Shown: positions 35,477 to 44,827 of the stretch, in pieces
Position numbering within the stretch: the stretch's first letter is position 1
Layout of the letters: every line of letters starts with the position of its first letter
Position numbers and translations under genes: made by a program
Assembly: GCA_030826945.1 (NCBI GenBank)
Contig: JAPQLC010000005.1
Location: 62,001-126,000 of the forward strand
Length of the DNA: 64,000 bases
Direction: 5' to 3'
DNA from: Candidatus Thiobius zoothamnicola
GTDB lineage: Bacteria > Pseudomonadota > Gammaproteobacteria > Chromatiales > Chromatiaceae
Notes under the pieces: model-generated
What the model saw: the letters and a program-made list of their open reading frames with translations, nothing else
Databases searched by the model: none
Told to the model about the DNA's origin: nothing

Positions 35477-36376
35477 ATGGAGAACTTGCAGAAAATCATC
35501 GGGGCTTGCGTCAGAAGCCTTCGCAAACAGCAAAGACTTTCCCTTGAAGCCCTAGCTTCCAAAGCCGGGATGAGCTATCAATATTTGTCCGGCATTGAAA
35601 CTGGTAAGGAAAATTTTACAGTCCAGATTCTTGAGTCATTGGCTCAGTCTTTATCGGTTCCCGTTAAAACTCTGATTATCGCTGCCTATGATGGCGCTTC
35701 CAGCATTAGCAGCCCAAAACTTGAGAGAAAATATTTCCGGCCACGGGTCCCATTGCCTAAACAGTTGGATATTAATCATATTGAAGCAGCGGCTAACTTA
35801 ACCCAATCGATTATTCACCGAATCAATCATAATATGTCTGTTGAGACTGGACTTAACCTGCAATCACTCATACAAGGTAATAATTTCTCTGGTTTGGTTT
35901 CAAATATATTCACCAATTCCATTGATGGATGCTCACCATACCAACATAATCATGAACAAAAATATCCTGATCTAATATGTAAAGAATGTGATAACGGAAA
36001 GAATGTGGGGTTAGAAATTAAAACTACAATGAATATTGGTAAAGGAGGCGAAAGCCACAATGGCCATAGCGGTTGGCATTTAGTCGCCTGCTACAAATTT
36101 GTGGATTCCATCAATATTCGGTTTATCCACATCATGCTTGCAGATATCAATGGTCACCAAACCGATCATCCGGATTGGAATTACGTTGGAAGCAAGATCA
36201 ACTTGACAACAGGAAGCCGTCGGACCGAAACGTACAATACCAATCTGAAAGGCACGACTAAATTAAGAGATGGTTCCATATTTCTGGATACCGATGCGGT
36301 CAAATTCAACCGATGGAGGCAGGAAAGGACGGGAACTATCCCTCCATGGTCTATTTTCGCCAAAAACATGCAATGA
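35477..36376 (+). CDS. Restriction endonuclease with N-terminal Xre-type HTH (controller-like) domain
   Basis: A 299-residue protein. Residues ~5-66 form an Xre-type helix-turn-helix (LSLEALASKAGMSYQYLSGI), as in C proteins of Type II systems. The rest looks like a PD-(D/E)XK nuclease with Pro164-Asp165 (KYPDLICKE) and Glu180-Ile-Lys182 (GLEIKTT). Controller and nuclease would thus be one polypeptide that can repress its own divergent promoter. The TGA stop overlaps the aguB ATG by four bases. Recognition sequence unknown. Confidence 0.82.
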   Translation: MENLQKIIGACVRSLRKQQRLSLEALASKAGMSYQYLSGIETGKENFTVQILESLAQSLSVPVKTLIIAAYDGASSISSPKLERKYFRPRVPLPKQLDINHIEAAANLTQSIIHRINHNMSVETGLNLQSLIQGNNFSGLVSNIFTNSIDGCSPYQHNHEQKYPDLICKECDNGKNVGLEIKTTMNIGKGGESHNGHSGWHLVACYKFVDSINIRFIHIMLADINGHQTDHPDWNYVGSKINLTTGSRRTETYNTNLKGTTKLRDGSIFLDTDAVKFNRWRQERTGTIPPWSIFAKNMQ

Positions 36377-37272
36377 AACTCAAAGCCAGCTTAATCCAGC
36401 ACCACCATCAAGGCAGCAGAGCCGCCAATCAACAATACATCGCCGACCAGATCAAGTTGGCAACCCAGCAAGGCGCTCGTCTCATTGTGTTGCAGGAGTT
36501 ACATGATCATGCTTATTTCTGCCAGACGGAAGAAGTTGACCATTTCGATTTAGCCGAAATCATCCCTGGCCCGAGCAGTCAGTTTTTCGCCGCGTTGGCC
36601 GATCAACATCAGTGCGTCATCGTGAGTTCGTTATTTGAGCAACGCACTAAAGGTCTGTATCACAACACCGCCGTTGTATTCGACACGGATGGCAAGCTGG
36701 CCGGGTTATACCGAAAAATGCATATTCCCGAGGATCCGGGGTTTCACGAGAAATTTTATTTTACGCCGGGCGATCTCGGATTTACGCCGATTCAAACCAA
36801 CATCGGCAAATTGGGCGTACTGATCTGTTGGGATCAATGGTATCCAGAGGCCGCCCGTTTAATGGCGTTAGCTGGCGCTGAATTATTGATTTACCCAACC
36901 GCGATTGGCTGGGATCCTCTGGATGAATCAGCCGAACAACAACGCCAGCTTGCAGCCTGGCGTACGATTCAGGTAAGTCACGCCATCAGTAACGCCTTGC
37001 CTGTACTGAGCTGCAACCGGGTTGGTCATGAACCTTCACCACGACCTGATGCGCCAGGGATTGATTTTTGGGGTCATTCATTCGTTTGCGGACCTCAAGG
37101 TGAAATGATTGCACAAGCTGATCAAAGCGATGAAACCTTAATCGCCGAAATTGATCTAGACCGTACGGAAACATTACGTCGTATCTGGCCTTTTCTACGT
37201 GATCGGCGCATTGATGCTTATGCGGGTTTAAATGAGCGTTTTTTATCCATGCCTCAGCGCAGCACAAGCTAA
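36373..37272 (+). CDS. aguB: N-carbamoylputrescine amidase
   Basis: A 299-residue nitrilase-superfamily enzyme. The catalytic triad is visible: Glu in IVLQELHDHAYF, Lys in YRKMHIPEDPGF and Cys in LGVLICWDQWYPEAAR. The exact segments match AguB, which makes putrescine from N-carbamoylputrescine. No aguA agmatine deiminase is nearby. Its ATG lies inside the stop of the restriction endonuclease gene, so the cassette ends exactly at this gene. Confidence 0.93.
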   Translation: MKLKASLIQHHHQGSRAANQQYIADQIKLATQQGARLIVLQELHDHAYFCQTEEVDHFDLAEIIPGPSSQFFAALADQHQCVIVSSLFEQRTKGLYHNTAVVFDTDGKLAGLYRKMHIPEDPGFHEKFYFTPGDLGFTPIQTNIGKLGVLICWDQWYPEAARLMALAGAELLIYPTAIGWDPLDESAEQQRQLAAWRTIQVSHAISNALPVLSCNRVGHEPSPRPDAPGIDFWGHSFVCGPQGEMIAQADQSDETLIAEIDLDRTETLRRIWPFLRDRRIDAYAGLNERFLSMPQRSTS

Positions 37273-37352
37273 CATCCGCACTTTATCTGGTTATTCTGCC
37301 CAAGAAATTTCCTATACTCCCTGGCATCCCTTGTTTGAGCCAACCTGGAATC

Positions 37353-38456
37353 ATGAATCAAACAGCACTTGACCAAGCCATGCATTCGATCATCCAGCGC
37401 ATTGCCACTGGACCGGATCTATCAAAGGATATCGAACAAGAAGAAGCCCGCATTGGCATGTTGGGTTTGCTGGAAAACGCCATTGATCCTGTTCAGGCCG
37501 GTATTTTTTTAATCGCCCTGCGCATGAAACGCGAAACCCCAGAAGAAAATCGCGGCATATTACAAGCGATTTTGGAGCAAACAGACCGCATCACGGCTGA
37601 TGTCGCTGAAGTGGCTGATATTGCGGATCCTTATGATGGCTATAACCGCACTATCCCGGCATCACCTTTTTTAGCGCCCCTGCTGGCCGCCTGTGGACTA
37701 AAAGTCGTCACCCATGGCCTGAATTCGGTTGGACCAAAATACGGAATCACCCATCGTCACGTCCTCGCCGCCGCTGGTATACCGGTTGATTTATCACCCC
37801 GGCAAGCCGCGCACCGATTATCCGATGAGCGATTAGGATGGGCCTATATTGATCAAGCGCAATTTGCGCCCAAGCTGCACCATCTCATTGATTTACGCCA
37901 AAAAATGATCAAACGGTCAGTAATCACCACGGTTGAAGTTTTGGCGAAACCGATTGTTGGTCAGGAGCGTACGCATTTCGTCACTGGCTATGTGCATAAA
38001 CCTTATCCACCCGTTTATGCCGATCTGGCGCGACATGCCGGATTTGACAGTGCATTGTTGATCCGGGGTATTGAAGGCGGTGTCATCCCCTCGTTGCGGC
38101 AAGTGGGTAAATATTTCGCTTATCAAAATGGCGGCGAAGAGCTGCCTTACGAGATCAACCCGGATGATCTGGGCATCCGCCAAGATATGCGTTGCGTGCC
38201 TGTACCAGCCGACATCCCACAAAGTGCCAAAGGCGAAGGGACCGTCACTATCACCGATATCCCAGCCGGTGCGCGTAAAGCAGCGGAATTTGGGCGCGCA
38301 GCTCTGCAAGGGGAAAAAGGCCCAACCTACGATTCATTGCTCTATAGCGGGGCCATCATTTTGCAACACCTGCAAAAAGTGGCTTCCTTAGCCGAAGGCG
38401 CTGAATTGATCCGGTCTGTACTGGATGCCGGCGAAGCCACTGAGCGGTTACATTAG
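37353..38456 (+). CDS. TrpD2/YbiB-like phosphoribosyltransferase-fold protein
   Basis: A 367-residue protein of the nucleoside phosphorylase-like glycosyltransferase family 3 (ALRMKRETPEENRGILQA, THGLNSVGPKYGITHRHVL, IRGIEGGVIPSLRQVG). It resembles anthranilate phosphoribosyltransferase, but the glycine-rich PRPP site is altered, as in TrpD2 (YbiB), a DNA-binding relative. ATG at 37353 is preferred over an upstream TTG. The Rieske gene starts one base after its stop. Confidence 0.75.
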   Translation: MNQTALDQAMHSIIQRIATGPDLSKDIEQEEARIGMLGLLENAIDPVQAGIFLIALRMKRETPEENRGILQAILEQTDRITADVAEVADIADPYDGYNRTIPASPFLAPLLAACGLKVVTHGLNSVGPKYGITHRHVLAAAGIPVDLSPRQAAHRLSDERLGWAYIDQAQFAPKLHHLIDLRQKMIKRSVITTVEVLAKPIVGQERTHFVTGYVHKPYPPVYADLARHAGFDSALLIRGIEGGVIPSLRQVGKYFAYQNGGEELPYEINPDDLGIRQDMRCVPVPADIPQSAKGEGTVTITDIPAGARKAAEFGRAALQGEKGPTYDSLLYSGAIILQHLQKVASLAEGAELIRSVLDAGEATERLH

Positions 38457-38457
38457 C

Positions 38458-38769
38458 ATGTCCCTGATTCCTATCGCCCGGGCTGGCGAATTAAAACCTA
38501 ATGAGATGAAAGCGTTTGAGGCTGATGGAAAACGCCTGTTACTGGTATTTGCACAAAATACCTATTTTGTGGTGGATGAAATGTGCAGCCACGAGGATTA
38601 TTCACTCGCTCTCGGCTGTATTAAGGGAAAAACCATCAAATGCTCACTGCATGGCAGTCACTTTGATTTGAGCACAGGCGCAGCGCTGGACGATCCTGCC
38701 GATGAACCAATCGGATGCTATCAGGTTGAAGAAAAAGATGGCATGATCTCTGTCAACCTTGGTCAATAA
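38458..38769 (+). CDS. Small Rieske-type [2Fe-2S] ferredoxin
   Basis: A 103-residue protein with both Rieske motifs: CSH at 43-45 (MCSHEDYSL) and CSLHGSHF at 62-69. There is no signal peptide or anchor, so it is a soluble electron carrier like those of dioxygenases or nitrite reductase NirD. Its direct position after the trpD2-like gene suggests co-expression; a partner oxygenase is not visible. Confidence 0.9.
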   Translation: MSLIPIARAGELKPNEMKAFEADGKRLLLVFAQNTYFVVDEMCSHEDYSLALGCIKGKTIKCSLHGSHFDLSTGAALDDPADEPIGCYQVEEKDGMISVNLGQ

Positions 38770-38798
38770 CATCACGAATGCTGAAGAGGCTGCGCTCA

Positions 38799-39449
38799 AT
38801 GAATCTGAAAAATATCATCACTCATGGAATGCTCGTCGCCGCCATGATGATTTTCGGCAGTGTATCGGCTGATACCGTGGCTATTACGCCCGATTTGAAA
38901 AAATTTGAAGGCGTGGTGAATGGCGAAAAAATCACTATTGTCCGCAATCAGGATGCCGATAATCAGATCAGCCCAACCTTCAGCAGAACCTCACGACCTT
39001 GTCCGCCTTTTTGCATCCAGCCCGCCACTTTAGCTCCTGGCGTGGAGACCATCGCGGAACTTGAAGTCATCGACTACATTCAAAAAATGTCTGAGGGCGA
39101 TGACAGCATTCTGTTAATTGACTCACGCTCGCCGGACTGGGTTGCAAGAGGCACCATTCCCGGCGCGGTCAATTTACCTTGGACGAAATTGAATCCTGCC
39201 AGAGGCGCTGATCCAATTTCAATTGGCGAAATCATGGTCGAGCAATTTGGCGTGCAGGAAATGGAGGGATTATGGGATTACCGTGATGCAAAAACCCTCG
39301 TCATGTTCTGCAATGGCATGTGGTGTGGCCAGTCCCCCAACAACATTAAAAGCCTGCTGCGCTTTGGTTACCCGGCTGACAAAATCAAATGGTATCGTGG
39401 CGGTATGCAGGACTGGGAAATGCTTGGCTTGAGCACCATTAAGCCATGA
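38799..39449 (+). CDS. Exported rhodanese-domain protein
   Basis: A 216-residue protein with a signal peptide ([18 protein letters not shown]) and a rhodanese domain from about residue 85. [24 protein letters not shown] and the active-site loop [11 protein letters not shown], with two cysteines, are clear. A PCPPFC pair in the linker (residues ~68-74) may be a second redox site. Start 38799 is chosen over 38778 because GAGG lies upstream. Rhodaneses move sulfane sulfur; a periplasmic one would fit a sulfide-oxidising cell. Confidence 0.85.
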   Translation: MNLKNIITHGMLVAAMMIFGSVSADTVAITPDLKKFEGVVNGEKITIVRNQDADNQISPTFSRTSRPCPPFCIQPATLAPGVETIAELEVIDYIQKMSEGDDSILLIDSRSPDWVARGTIPGAVNLPWTKLNPARGADPISIGEIMVEQFGVQEMEGLWDYRDAKTLVMFCNGMWCGQSPNNIKSLLRFGYPADKIKWYRGGMQDWEMLGLSTIKP

Positions 39450-39480
39450 TTTGACCGGTATCCCCACGCTCATCGAACAC

Positions 39481-39503
39481 AAAGCGGCGTCAGCCGCTTT
39501 TTT
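39481..39503 (+). terminator. Rho-independent terminator after the rhodanese gene
   Basis: AAAGCGGC (39481-39488) pairs with GCCGCTTT (39493-39500), followed by more T residues. It lies 38 bases before queF. I see no preQ1 aptamer in front of it. Confidence 0.85.
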
Positions 39504-39540
39504 GATTCACCCCTACCCACCTGAGTTGATTTATAACGCT

Positions 39541-39930
39541 ATGCCAAGCAAACCCAGTAAAACACTTGAAACCTTCCCTAACCCATACCCACAACGCGAT
39601 TATACGATTCGGATGCAAATACCCGAGTTCACCTGCCTGTGTCCCAAAACCGGCCAGCCCGATTTTGCGACTCTGGACCTTGAGTATGTCGCCGACCAGT
39701 TATGCGTCGAACTCAAATCACTCAAGTTATACATCTGGTCATTTCGTGAACAAGGCAGCTTCCACGAAGCCATGACGAACCAAATATTGGATGATTTGGT
39801 CGCAGCAATCCAGCCCCGTTTCCTGCGTTTGACCGCCAAATTCAACGTTCGCGGCGGGATTTACACCACGGTCATCGCCGAACATCGCATGCCTGAATGG
39901 CAAGCATCACAACCCATTCAACTGCCATAA
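39541..39930 (+). CDS. queF: NADPH-dependent preQ0 reductase (short QueF)
   Basis: A 129-residue single T-fold Que[14 protein letters not shown] carries the catalytic Cys and Asp; [20 protein letters not shown] holds the QueF motif. It reduces 7-cyano-7-deazaguanine to preQ1 for queuosine in tRNA. It is the short, B. subtilis-like form rather than the longer E. coli form. ATG at 39541 is 38 bases after a terminator, so it has its own promoter or relies on readthrough. Confidence 0.95.
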   Translation: MPSKPSKTLETFPNPYPQRDYTIRMQIPEFTCLCPKTGQPDFATLDLEYVADQLCVELKSLKLYIWSFREQGSFHEAMTNQILDDLVAAIQPRFLRLTAKFNVRGGIYTTVIAEHRMPEWQASQPIQLP

Positions 39931-39937
39931 AAACGGG

Positions 39938-41212
39938 ATGGAAGGCTTCATCGGGATTGATTTGGGCACTTCCGGTTGCCGTGCCTGCGTCATCAACCAA
40001 CAAGGTGAATCATTGGCAGAGGCCCGAACCGAATTACCCGCATCCCGAATACCAGCCCCTGGACATGCTGAGCAAACCCCGGATGACTGGTGGCAAGCCG
40101 CGCTGACCCTATTGGATAAACTCCTGACTCAGCGCACCTTCATCCCTAAAGCCATCAGCATTGATGGCACCTCAGCAACATTGTTGGTCTGTGATCAGCA
40201 TGGCCAACCACTAACCCCAGGGTTAATGTATAATGACGCCCGAGCGGTTTCTGCCGCACGCAAGCTGCAAGACATTGCCCCGCCAGACAGTCCAGTCCAC
40301 GGCCCAAGCTCCGCTTTGGCGAAACTGATCCATCTGCATCATAACCAAGCATTTGACAATACTGCCCACGCTTTGCATCAAGCGGACTGGATCGCGGGAA
40401 AGCTGATGAACCAATTCCATCACAGCGATGAAAATAACGCGCTCAAACTGGGCTATGACCCCGTGCAAAGACGCTGGCCGGAGTGGTGGGAACAACTACC
40501 TGACATCACTTGTCTGCTGCCTAAGGTCGCGCCAATTGGCGCATGGCTGGGCGTTGTGAACCCGACATTATTAAGCCGCTGGCGATGTACCGAACCGATC
40601 CAGGTGATTGCGGGAACCACCGACAGTAACGCCGCCGCAATCGCCGCCGGTATCCAGCGACACGGTGATGCTGTCACCAGTCTGGGCAGTACCTTAGTCC
40701 TCAAGGTGTTGTCGGATAAACCCTTATTTTGCGCCAAATACGGTATTTACAGTCATCGACTACCTCACCATTGGCTGGTAGGTGGCGCTTCCAACAGTGG
40801 TGGGCGAACGCTCGCACAATATTTCTCCGACGTTCAAATCGCGCGACTCAGCGAATGCATTAACCCAGATGATGCGAGCGGATTAAATTACTACCCGTTA
40901 CCCCAGCCTGGCGAACGTTTCCCGATCAATGATCCTGAAATGCCGCCTCGTCTTTCGCCTCGACCGGAAAATGACGCCCTATTCCTGCACGGCATGTTGG
41001 AGGGCATCGCCAACATTGAACGGCAAGGCTATCAACTGTTGAACAAACTCGGTGCGCCCTACCCCAAACAAATCATCAGCAGTGGCGGCGGCGCGCGGAA
41101 TGAAACCTGGCGACGAATGCGCCGCAGGATACTGCATGTCCCAGTGGCAATAGCTGAAAATCCTGAAGCGGCTTATGGCACCGCCTTACTTGCGGCACAA
41201 ATGACAGAATAA
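39938..41212 (+). CDS. FGGY-family carbohydrate kinase (ribulokinase/xylulokinase-like)
   Basis: A 424-residue sugar kinase starting MEGFIGIDLGTSGCRACVI with the N-terminal phosphate-1 motif, SIDGTSATLLVCD, then IAGTTDSNAAAIAAG and SSGGGARNETWRRMR near the ATP site. It is shorter than classical xylulokinases (about 490) and closer in layout to the D-ribulose kinases of cyanobacteria and plants. The sugar is not certain. It begins 7 bases after queF. Confidence 0.82.
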   Translation: MEGFIGIDLGTSGCRACVINQQGESLAEARTELPASRIPAPGHAEQTPDDWWQAALTLLDKLLTQRTFIPKAISIDGTSATLLVCDQHGQPLTPGLMYNDARAVSAARKLQDIAPPDSPVHGPSSALAKLIHLHHNQAFDNTAHALHQADWIAGKLMNQFHHSDENNALKLGYDPVQRRWPEWWEQLPDITCLLPKVAPIGAWLGVVNPTLLSRWRCTEPIQVIAGTTDSNAAAIAAGIQRHGDAVTSLGSTLVLKVLSDKPLFCAKYGIYSHRLPHHWLVGGASNSGGRTLAQYFSDVQIARLSECINPDDASGLNYYPLPQPGERFPINDPEMPPRLSPRPENDALFLHGMLEGIANIERQGYQLLNKLGAPYPKQIISSGGGARNETWRRMRRRILHVPVAIAENPEAAYGTALLAAQMTE

Positions 41213-41311
41213 GCCGCAGAAAAATGATTTTAAAAGCCCTTTACTCCCCCTACTCATTTTCCGTTTGACAAGCTAACATGCGGACACGGATTTTATTGTT
41301 TGGAAAACAAA

Positions 41312-42796
41312 ATGAGGCAGAGTGAACCTGTGATTGAGAATCGACTGAAGCAACTTGAACTGCATTTGCAAGAAGAAAATCCGGTGCTGTTAAGCGCCGT
41401 GCAGAGTGTCCGCAAGCTTGACCAAGTCGCTTACCAGATGGGACTGATGGAGCGGAAAAATTCTTATGCGACACAAATTCCCTGGTGGCCTCTGATCGCT
41501 GTATTGGGGACTTTTTCAGCGGGCAAATCAACTTTCATTAATACTTATTTAGGCGCGAAACTCCAACGCAGCGGCAATCAGGCAGTGGATGACAAATTCA
41601 CGGTGGTTTGCTTCAGCAGCAATCAGGAATCCCGTTCCCTGCCTGGTGTGGCACTGGATTCTGACCCGCGTTTCCCATTTTATAAAATCAGCAGCGACAT
41701 TGAGCAAGTGGCTGCTGGCGAAGGTTCACGCATTGATGCGTATTTGCAGCTTAAAACCTGTCCAAGCGAAGCGTTACGCGGCAAAATTTTAATTGACTCA
41801 CCTGGGTTCGACGCTGACGCGCAGCGTACATCCACATTAAAAATCGCTGACCACATCATTAATCTGTCCGACCTCGTGCTGGTGTTTTTTGATGCGCGTC
41901 ATCCCGAGCCGGGCGCCATGCAGGATACGCTGGATCATCTCGTGAGCAATACCATCCAGCGCCCGGATTCCGGTAAGTTTTTGTACATTCTGAACCAGTT
42001 GGACACAACGGCTCGTGAAGACAATCCAGAAGACGTGGTGGCAGCATGGCAACGCGCCATGGGCGAACGTGGATTGACCGCCGGACGTTTTTTCACCATT
42101 TACAACAAAGAAGCAGCCGGGCCAATTAACGACGAAAGCTTGCGCCAACGCTACGAGAAAAAATGCCAGGAAGATAAGGATGAAATTTATCAACGTATGC
42201 AACAGGTCGAAGTAGACCGGGCTTATCGCATTGTTGGTGCTTTGGAAAAAGCAGCGCGCGGCATTGAAAACACAATGGTTCCAAACTTGCAAAGCTTGAT
42301 GCAACGCTGGCGCAAACGCACGTTGATCGGTGATGGTTTGGTGTTCGGCGGCCTTCTCGCGGTTTTTATCACGCTCTCTATCCAATCCGGCCAATGGCAG
42401 GGACTATCCTATCAGGCGGGATGGTGGTTATGGCTGAATGAAATCTCATGGGGTCTTTATGTCGGCGGCGGAATACTCGCAGCGGCGGTGTTGGCCATCC
42501 ACTATACGGTACGCAATCTGGCAGCCAAGTCCTTGTTCGGCATGGCCAAACGTTTAGGCCAGAAAGTTGGTGCTGATTTATTGACGGCTTTCAAAGAGAA
42601 CATCAAGCCATGGCGCAGTATATTCGCCAATCAGCCTAAAGGCTGGGGACGCCGCACTCAACATACCGTCACGGAGGTCGTGGAAGAAAGTGACCAACTG
42701 GTGCAACAATTGAATGACCGTTTCACCAATCCATCAGGCCACTCACAGAAACCAGCAATTTCTGCAGTCGAACCCACCACTTCTTCAGCAACCTAG
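41312..42796 (+). CDS. Dynamin-family GTPase with two membrane helices
   Basis: A 494-residue protein. G1 is LGTFSAGKSTFIN, G3 is LIDSPGFDAD and G4 is LNQLDT. A helical stalk follows, and two hydrophobic segments (FGGLLAVFITLSI and LYVGGGILAAAVLAI) lie around residues 350-405. Bacterial dynamins bind and remodel membranes; a specific role cannot be read here. ATG at 41312 is used, though an in-frame TTG at 41300 is possible. Its stop overlaps the GTG of the ROK kinase gene by one base. Confidence 0.8.
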   Translation: MRQSEPVIENRLKQLELHLQEENPVLLSAVQSVRKLDQVAYQMGLMERKNSYATQIPWWPLIAVLGTFSAGKSTFINTYLGAKLQRSGNQAVDDKFTVVCFSSNQESRSLPGVALDSDPRFPFYKISSDIEQVAAGEGSRIDAYLQLKTCPSEALRGKILIDSPGFDADAQRTSTLKIADHIINLSDLVLVFFDARHPEPGAMQDTLDHLVSNTIQRPDSGKFLYILNQLDTTAREDNPEDVVAAWQRAMGERGLTAGRFFTIYNKEAAGPINDESLRQRYEKKCQEDKDEIYQRMQQVEVDRAYRIVGALEKAARGIENTMVPNLQSLMQRWRKRTLIGDGLVFGGLLAVFITLSIQSGQWQGLSYQAGWWLWLNEISWGLYVGGGILAAAVLAIHYTVRNLAAKSLFGMAKRLGQKVGADLLTAFKENIKPWRSIFANQPKGWGRRTQHTVTEVVEESDQLVQQLNDRFTNPSGHSQKPAISAVEPTTSSAT

Positions 42797-43677
42797 TGCG
42801 TATCGGGATTGACCTCGGCGGTAGTAAGATTGAAGGGGCTGTGATGGACGACACAGGCCAACTGCGGGAGCGCCTGCGTGTACCCACGCCACAAGGTGAT
42901 TATCAGGCGACCTTACAAGCCATCGCGCAACTGGTTGAAAACCTGGAGTCCACAACCGCCAAAGGCCAATCCATTGGTATCTGCACACCAGGTGCCATAT
43001 CACCGGCGAATCATTTACTGCGCAACGCCAACTCTGTGTGCCTGAACGGACAACCTGTACTGGAAGACTTGCAACAAATCTTACAGCGACCTGTGCGCAT
43101 CGCCAATGACGCGGATTGTTTCGCTTTATCGGAGGCCTCAGATGGTGCTGCCGCGCAAGCACATACGGTTTTCGGCGTCATCATCGGAACAGGCGTTGGC
43201 GGCGGCATTGTCATCAATGGCGAATTATTAAGCGGTCCCAACGCCATCGCTGGTGAATGGGGCCATAACCCCCTACCCTGGCCGACAGAAAATGAAACGC
43301 CAGGTCCTGACTGCTACTGTGGCAAGCAAGGCTGTATCGAAACCTATTTATCCGGGCCTGGGCTAAGCAAAGATCATGGTGGCAATTTGACGGCACGGCA
43401 GATCGTGCGGCTCGACCAACAAGGCCACGAAGGTGCGCAAACCACGATGCAGCGTTATTACGACCGTATGGCGCGGGCGCTGGCCAGCGTGATCAATGTG
43501 TTGGATCCAGACATCATCGTACTGGGTGGCGGCTTATCCAATATTAAGCGCTTATACCAGACCGTGCCTGAATTATTAACGCGCTATGTTTTTTCCGATG
43601 TTGTGCGCACTTGCCTCATGCCGCCCAAGTATGGTGATTCCAGCGGTGTGCGCGGCGCAGCCTGGCTATGGCGTTAA
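42796..43677 (+). CDS. ROK-family fructokinase-type sugar kinase
   Basis: A 293-residue ROK kinase with a GTG start at a one-base overlap. RIGIDLGGSKIEGAVMDD binds ATP, IANDADCFALSEA carries the catalytic Asp, GVIIGTGVGGGIVING follows, and the zinc motif is GHNPLPWP...CYCGKQGCIETYLSG. This is the manno(fructo)kinase (Mak) pattern. It phosphorylates a hexose, most likely fructose. Confidence 0.88.
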   Translation: MRIGIDLGGSKIEGAVMDDTGQLRERLRVPTPQGDYQATLQAIAQLVENLESTTAKGQSIGICTPGAISPANHLLRNANSVCLNGQPVLEDLQQILQRPVRIANDADCFALSEASDGAAAQAHTVFGVIIGTGVGGGIVINGELLSGPNAIAGEWGHNPLPWPTENETPGPDCYCGKQGCIETYLSGPGLSKDHGGNLTARQIVRLDQQGHEGAQTTMQRYYDRMARALASVINVLDPDIIVLGGGLSNIKRLYQTVPELLTRYVFSDVVRTCLMPPKYGDSSGVRGAAWLWR

Positions 43678-43726
43678 ACGTATAAATCTTATAACAATGA
43701 GTTGACAAGCAAATAAAATCAATCGA

Positions 43727-44767
43727 ATGGATACCTCTCATCTCTCCCCCACGCTGCGTGCTGTCAAAGTTCCGCCGCATCCAGAATGGCCCGTCCTTAA
43801 CCGCGCGGAAATTGATCAACTGAAAAACCGCATCAAGCAATGGATGCAAACGCGTAATGCTGTACTTGTCGCCCATTATTATGTCGATGCTGAACTGCAG
43901 GCTTTGGCTGAAGAGACTGGCGGCTGCGTGGCAGATTCACTGGAAATGGCGCGGTACGGCACGCAAAGCGATGCTGATGTTTTGATTGTGTGCGGCGTGC
44001 GCTTTATGGGGGAAACCGCCAAGATATTGAATCCGGAAAAGACCGTGCTGATGCCGGATCTGCAAGCCACTTGCTCACTGGATGAAGGCTGTCCGCCCGA
44101 TGAATTCGCTACATTTTGCGACCAACACCCGGAGCGCACTGTGGTGGTATACGCGAACACCAGCGCACAGGTTAAAGCACGGGCGGACTGGACAGTCACA
44201 TCGGGCATCGCTCTGGAGATTGTTCAACATCTGCACAATCAAGGCGAAAAACTGATCTGGGCACCAGACAAGCATTTAGGCCGCTATGTACAACACATGA
44301 CAGGCGCAGATATGTTGCTTTGGGACGGCAGTTGCGTCGTACACGAAGAGTTCAAAGGATTCGCACTTGAGCGTTTACGTCGTTTGCATCCAGATGCCGC
44401 CGTACTTGTGCATCCGGAGTCGCCGCAAGACATTATCGAACAGGCGGATGTGGTGGGATCAACCAGCGCGTTGATTCAAGCCGTGCAACAAATGCCGAAT
44501 CAACAATTCATCGTCGCTACAGACGATGGGATTTTCTGGAAAATGCAACAAATGGCACCGGGGAAAACATTGCTTTCCGCGCCTACTGCAGGTGAAGGAG
44601 CGACTTGCGAATCATGCGCTCACTGCCCCTGGATGGCGATGAACGCGCTGCAAAATCTCGAGAATACGTTGATTGAGCAACGCAACATCGTGCAGATTGA
44701 TCCAGCTATACGGGAACAAGCTGTGGTCTCGATTCAACGTATGCTGGAATTTGCCGCGAACCGTTAA
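43727..44767 (+). CDS. nadA: Quinolinate synthase A
   Basis: A 346-residue protein with three cluster cysteines in [13 protein letters not shown], the [13 protein letters not shown] region and [15 protein letters not shown]. NadA condenses iminoaspartate with dihydroxyacetone phosphate to quinolinate using a [4Fe-4S] cluster. [10 protein letters not shown]-like [11 protein letters not shown] and VHPESP are also typical. nadC is in the window but separate; nadB is not seen. Confidence 0.97.
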   Translation: MDTSHLSPTLRAVKVPPHPEWPVLNRAEIDQLKNRIKQWMQTRNAVLVAHYYVDAELQALAEETGGCVADSLEMARYGTQSDADVLIVCGVRFMGETAKILNPEKTVLMPDLQATCSLDEGCPPDEFATFCDQHPERTVVVYANTSAQVKARADWTVTSGIALEIVQHLHNQGEKLIWAPDKHLGRYVQHMTGADMLLWDGSCVVHEEFKGFALERLRRLHPDAAVLVHPESPQDIIEQADVVGSTSALIQAVQQMPNQQFIVATDDGIFWKMQQMAPGKTLLSAPTAGEGATCESCAHCPWMAMNALQNLENTLIEQRNIVQIDPAIREQAVVSIQRMLEFAANR

Positions 44768-44827
44768 TCGAGTTTTCAACGGTAATGGCGCAACCAATGA
44801 CTTGAATCATTGATCGTCGCCAATAAG

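Noticed and set aside
39450-39540. preQ1 riboswitch before queF
   Set aside because: The hairpin here is an ordinary terminator; no preQ1 aptamer sequence was found in front of it.
41265-41295. TTGACA-based promoter before the dynamin-like gene
   Set aside because: No acceptable -10 hexamer lies at 15-19 bases.
41837-42394. 185-codon open frame opposite the dynamin-like gene
   Set aside because: Hydrophobic but aligned to the reverse of a clear GTPase gene; no family match.
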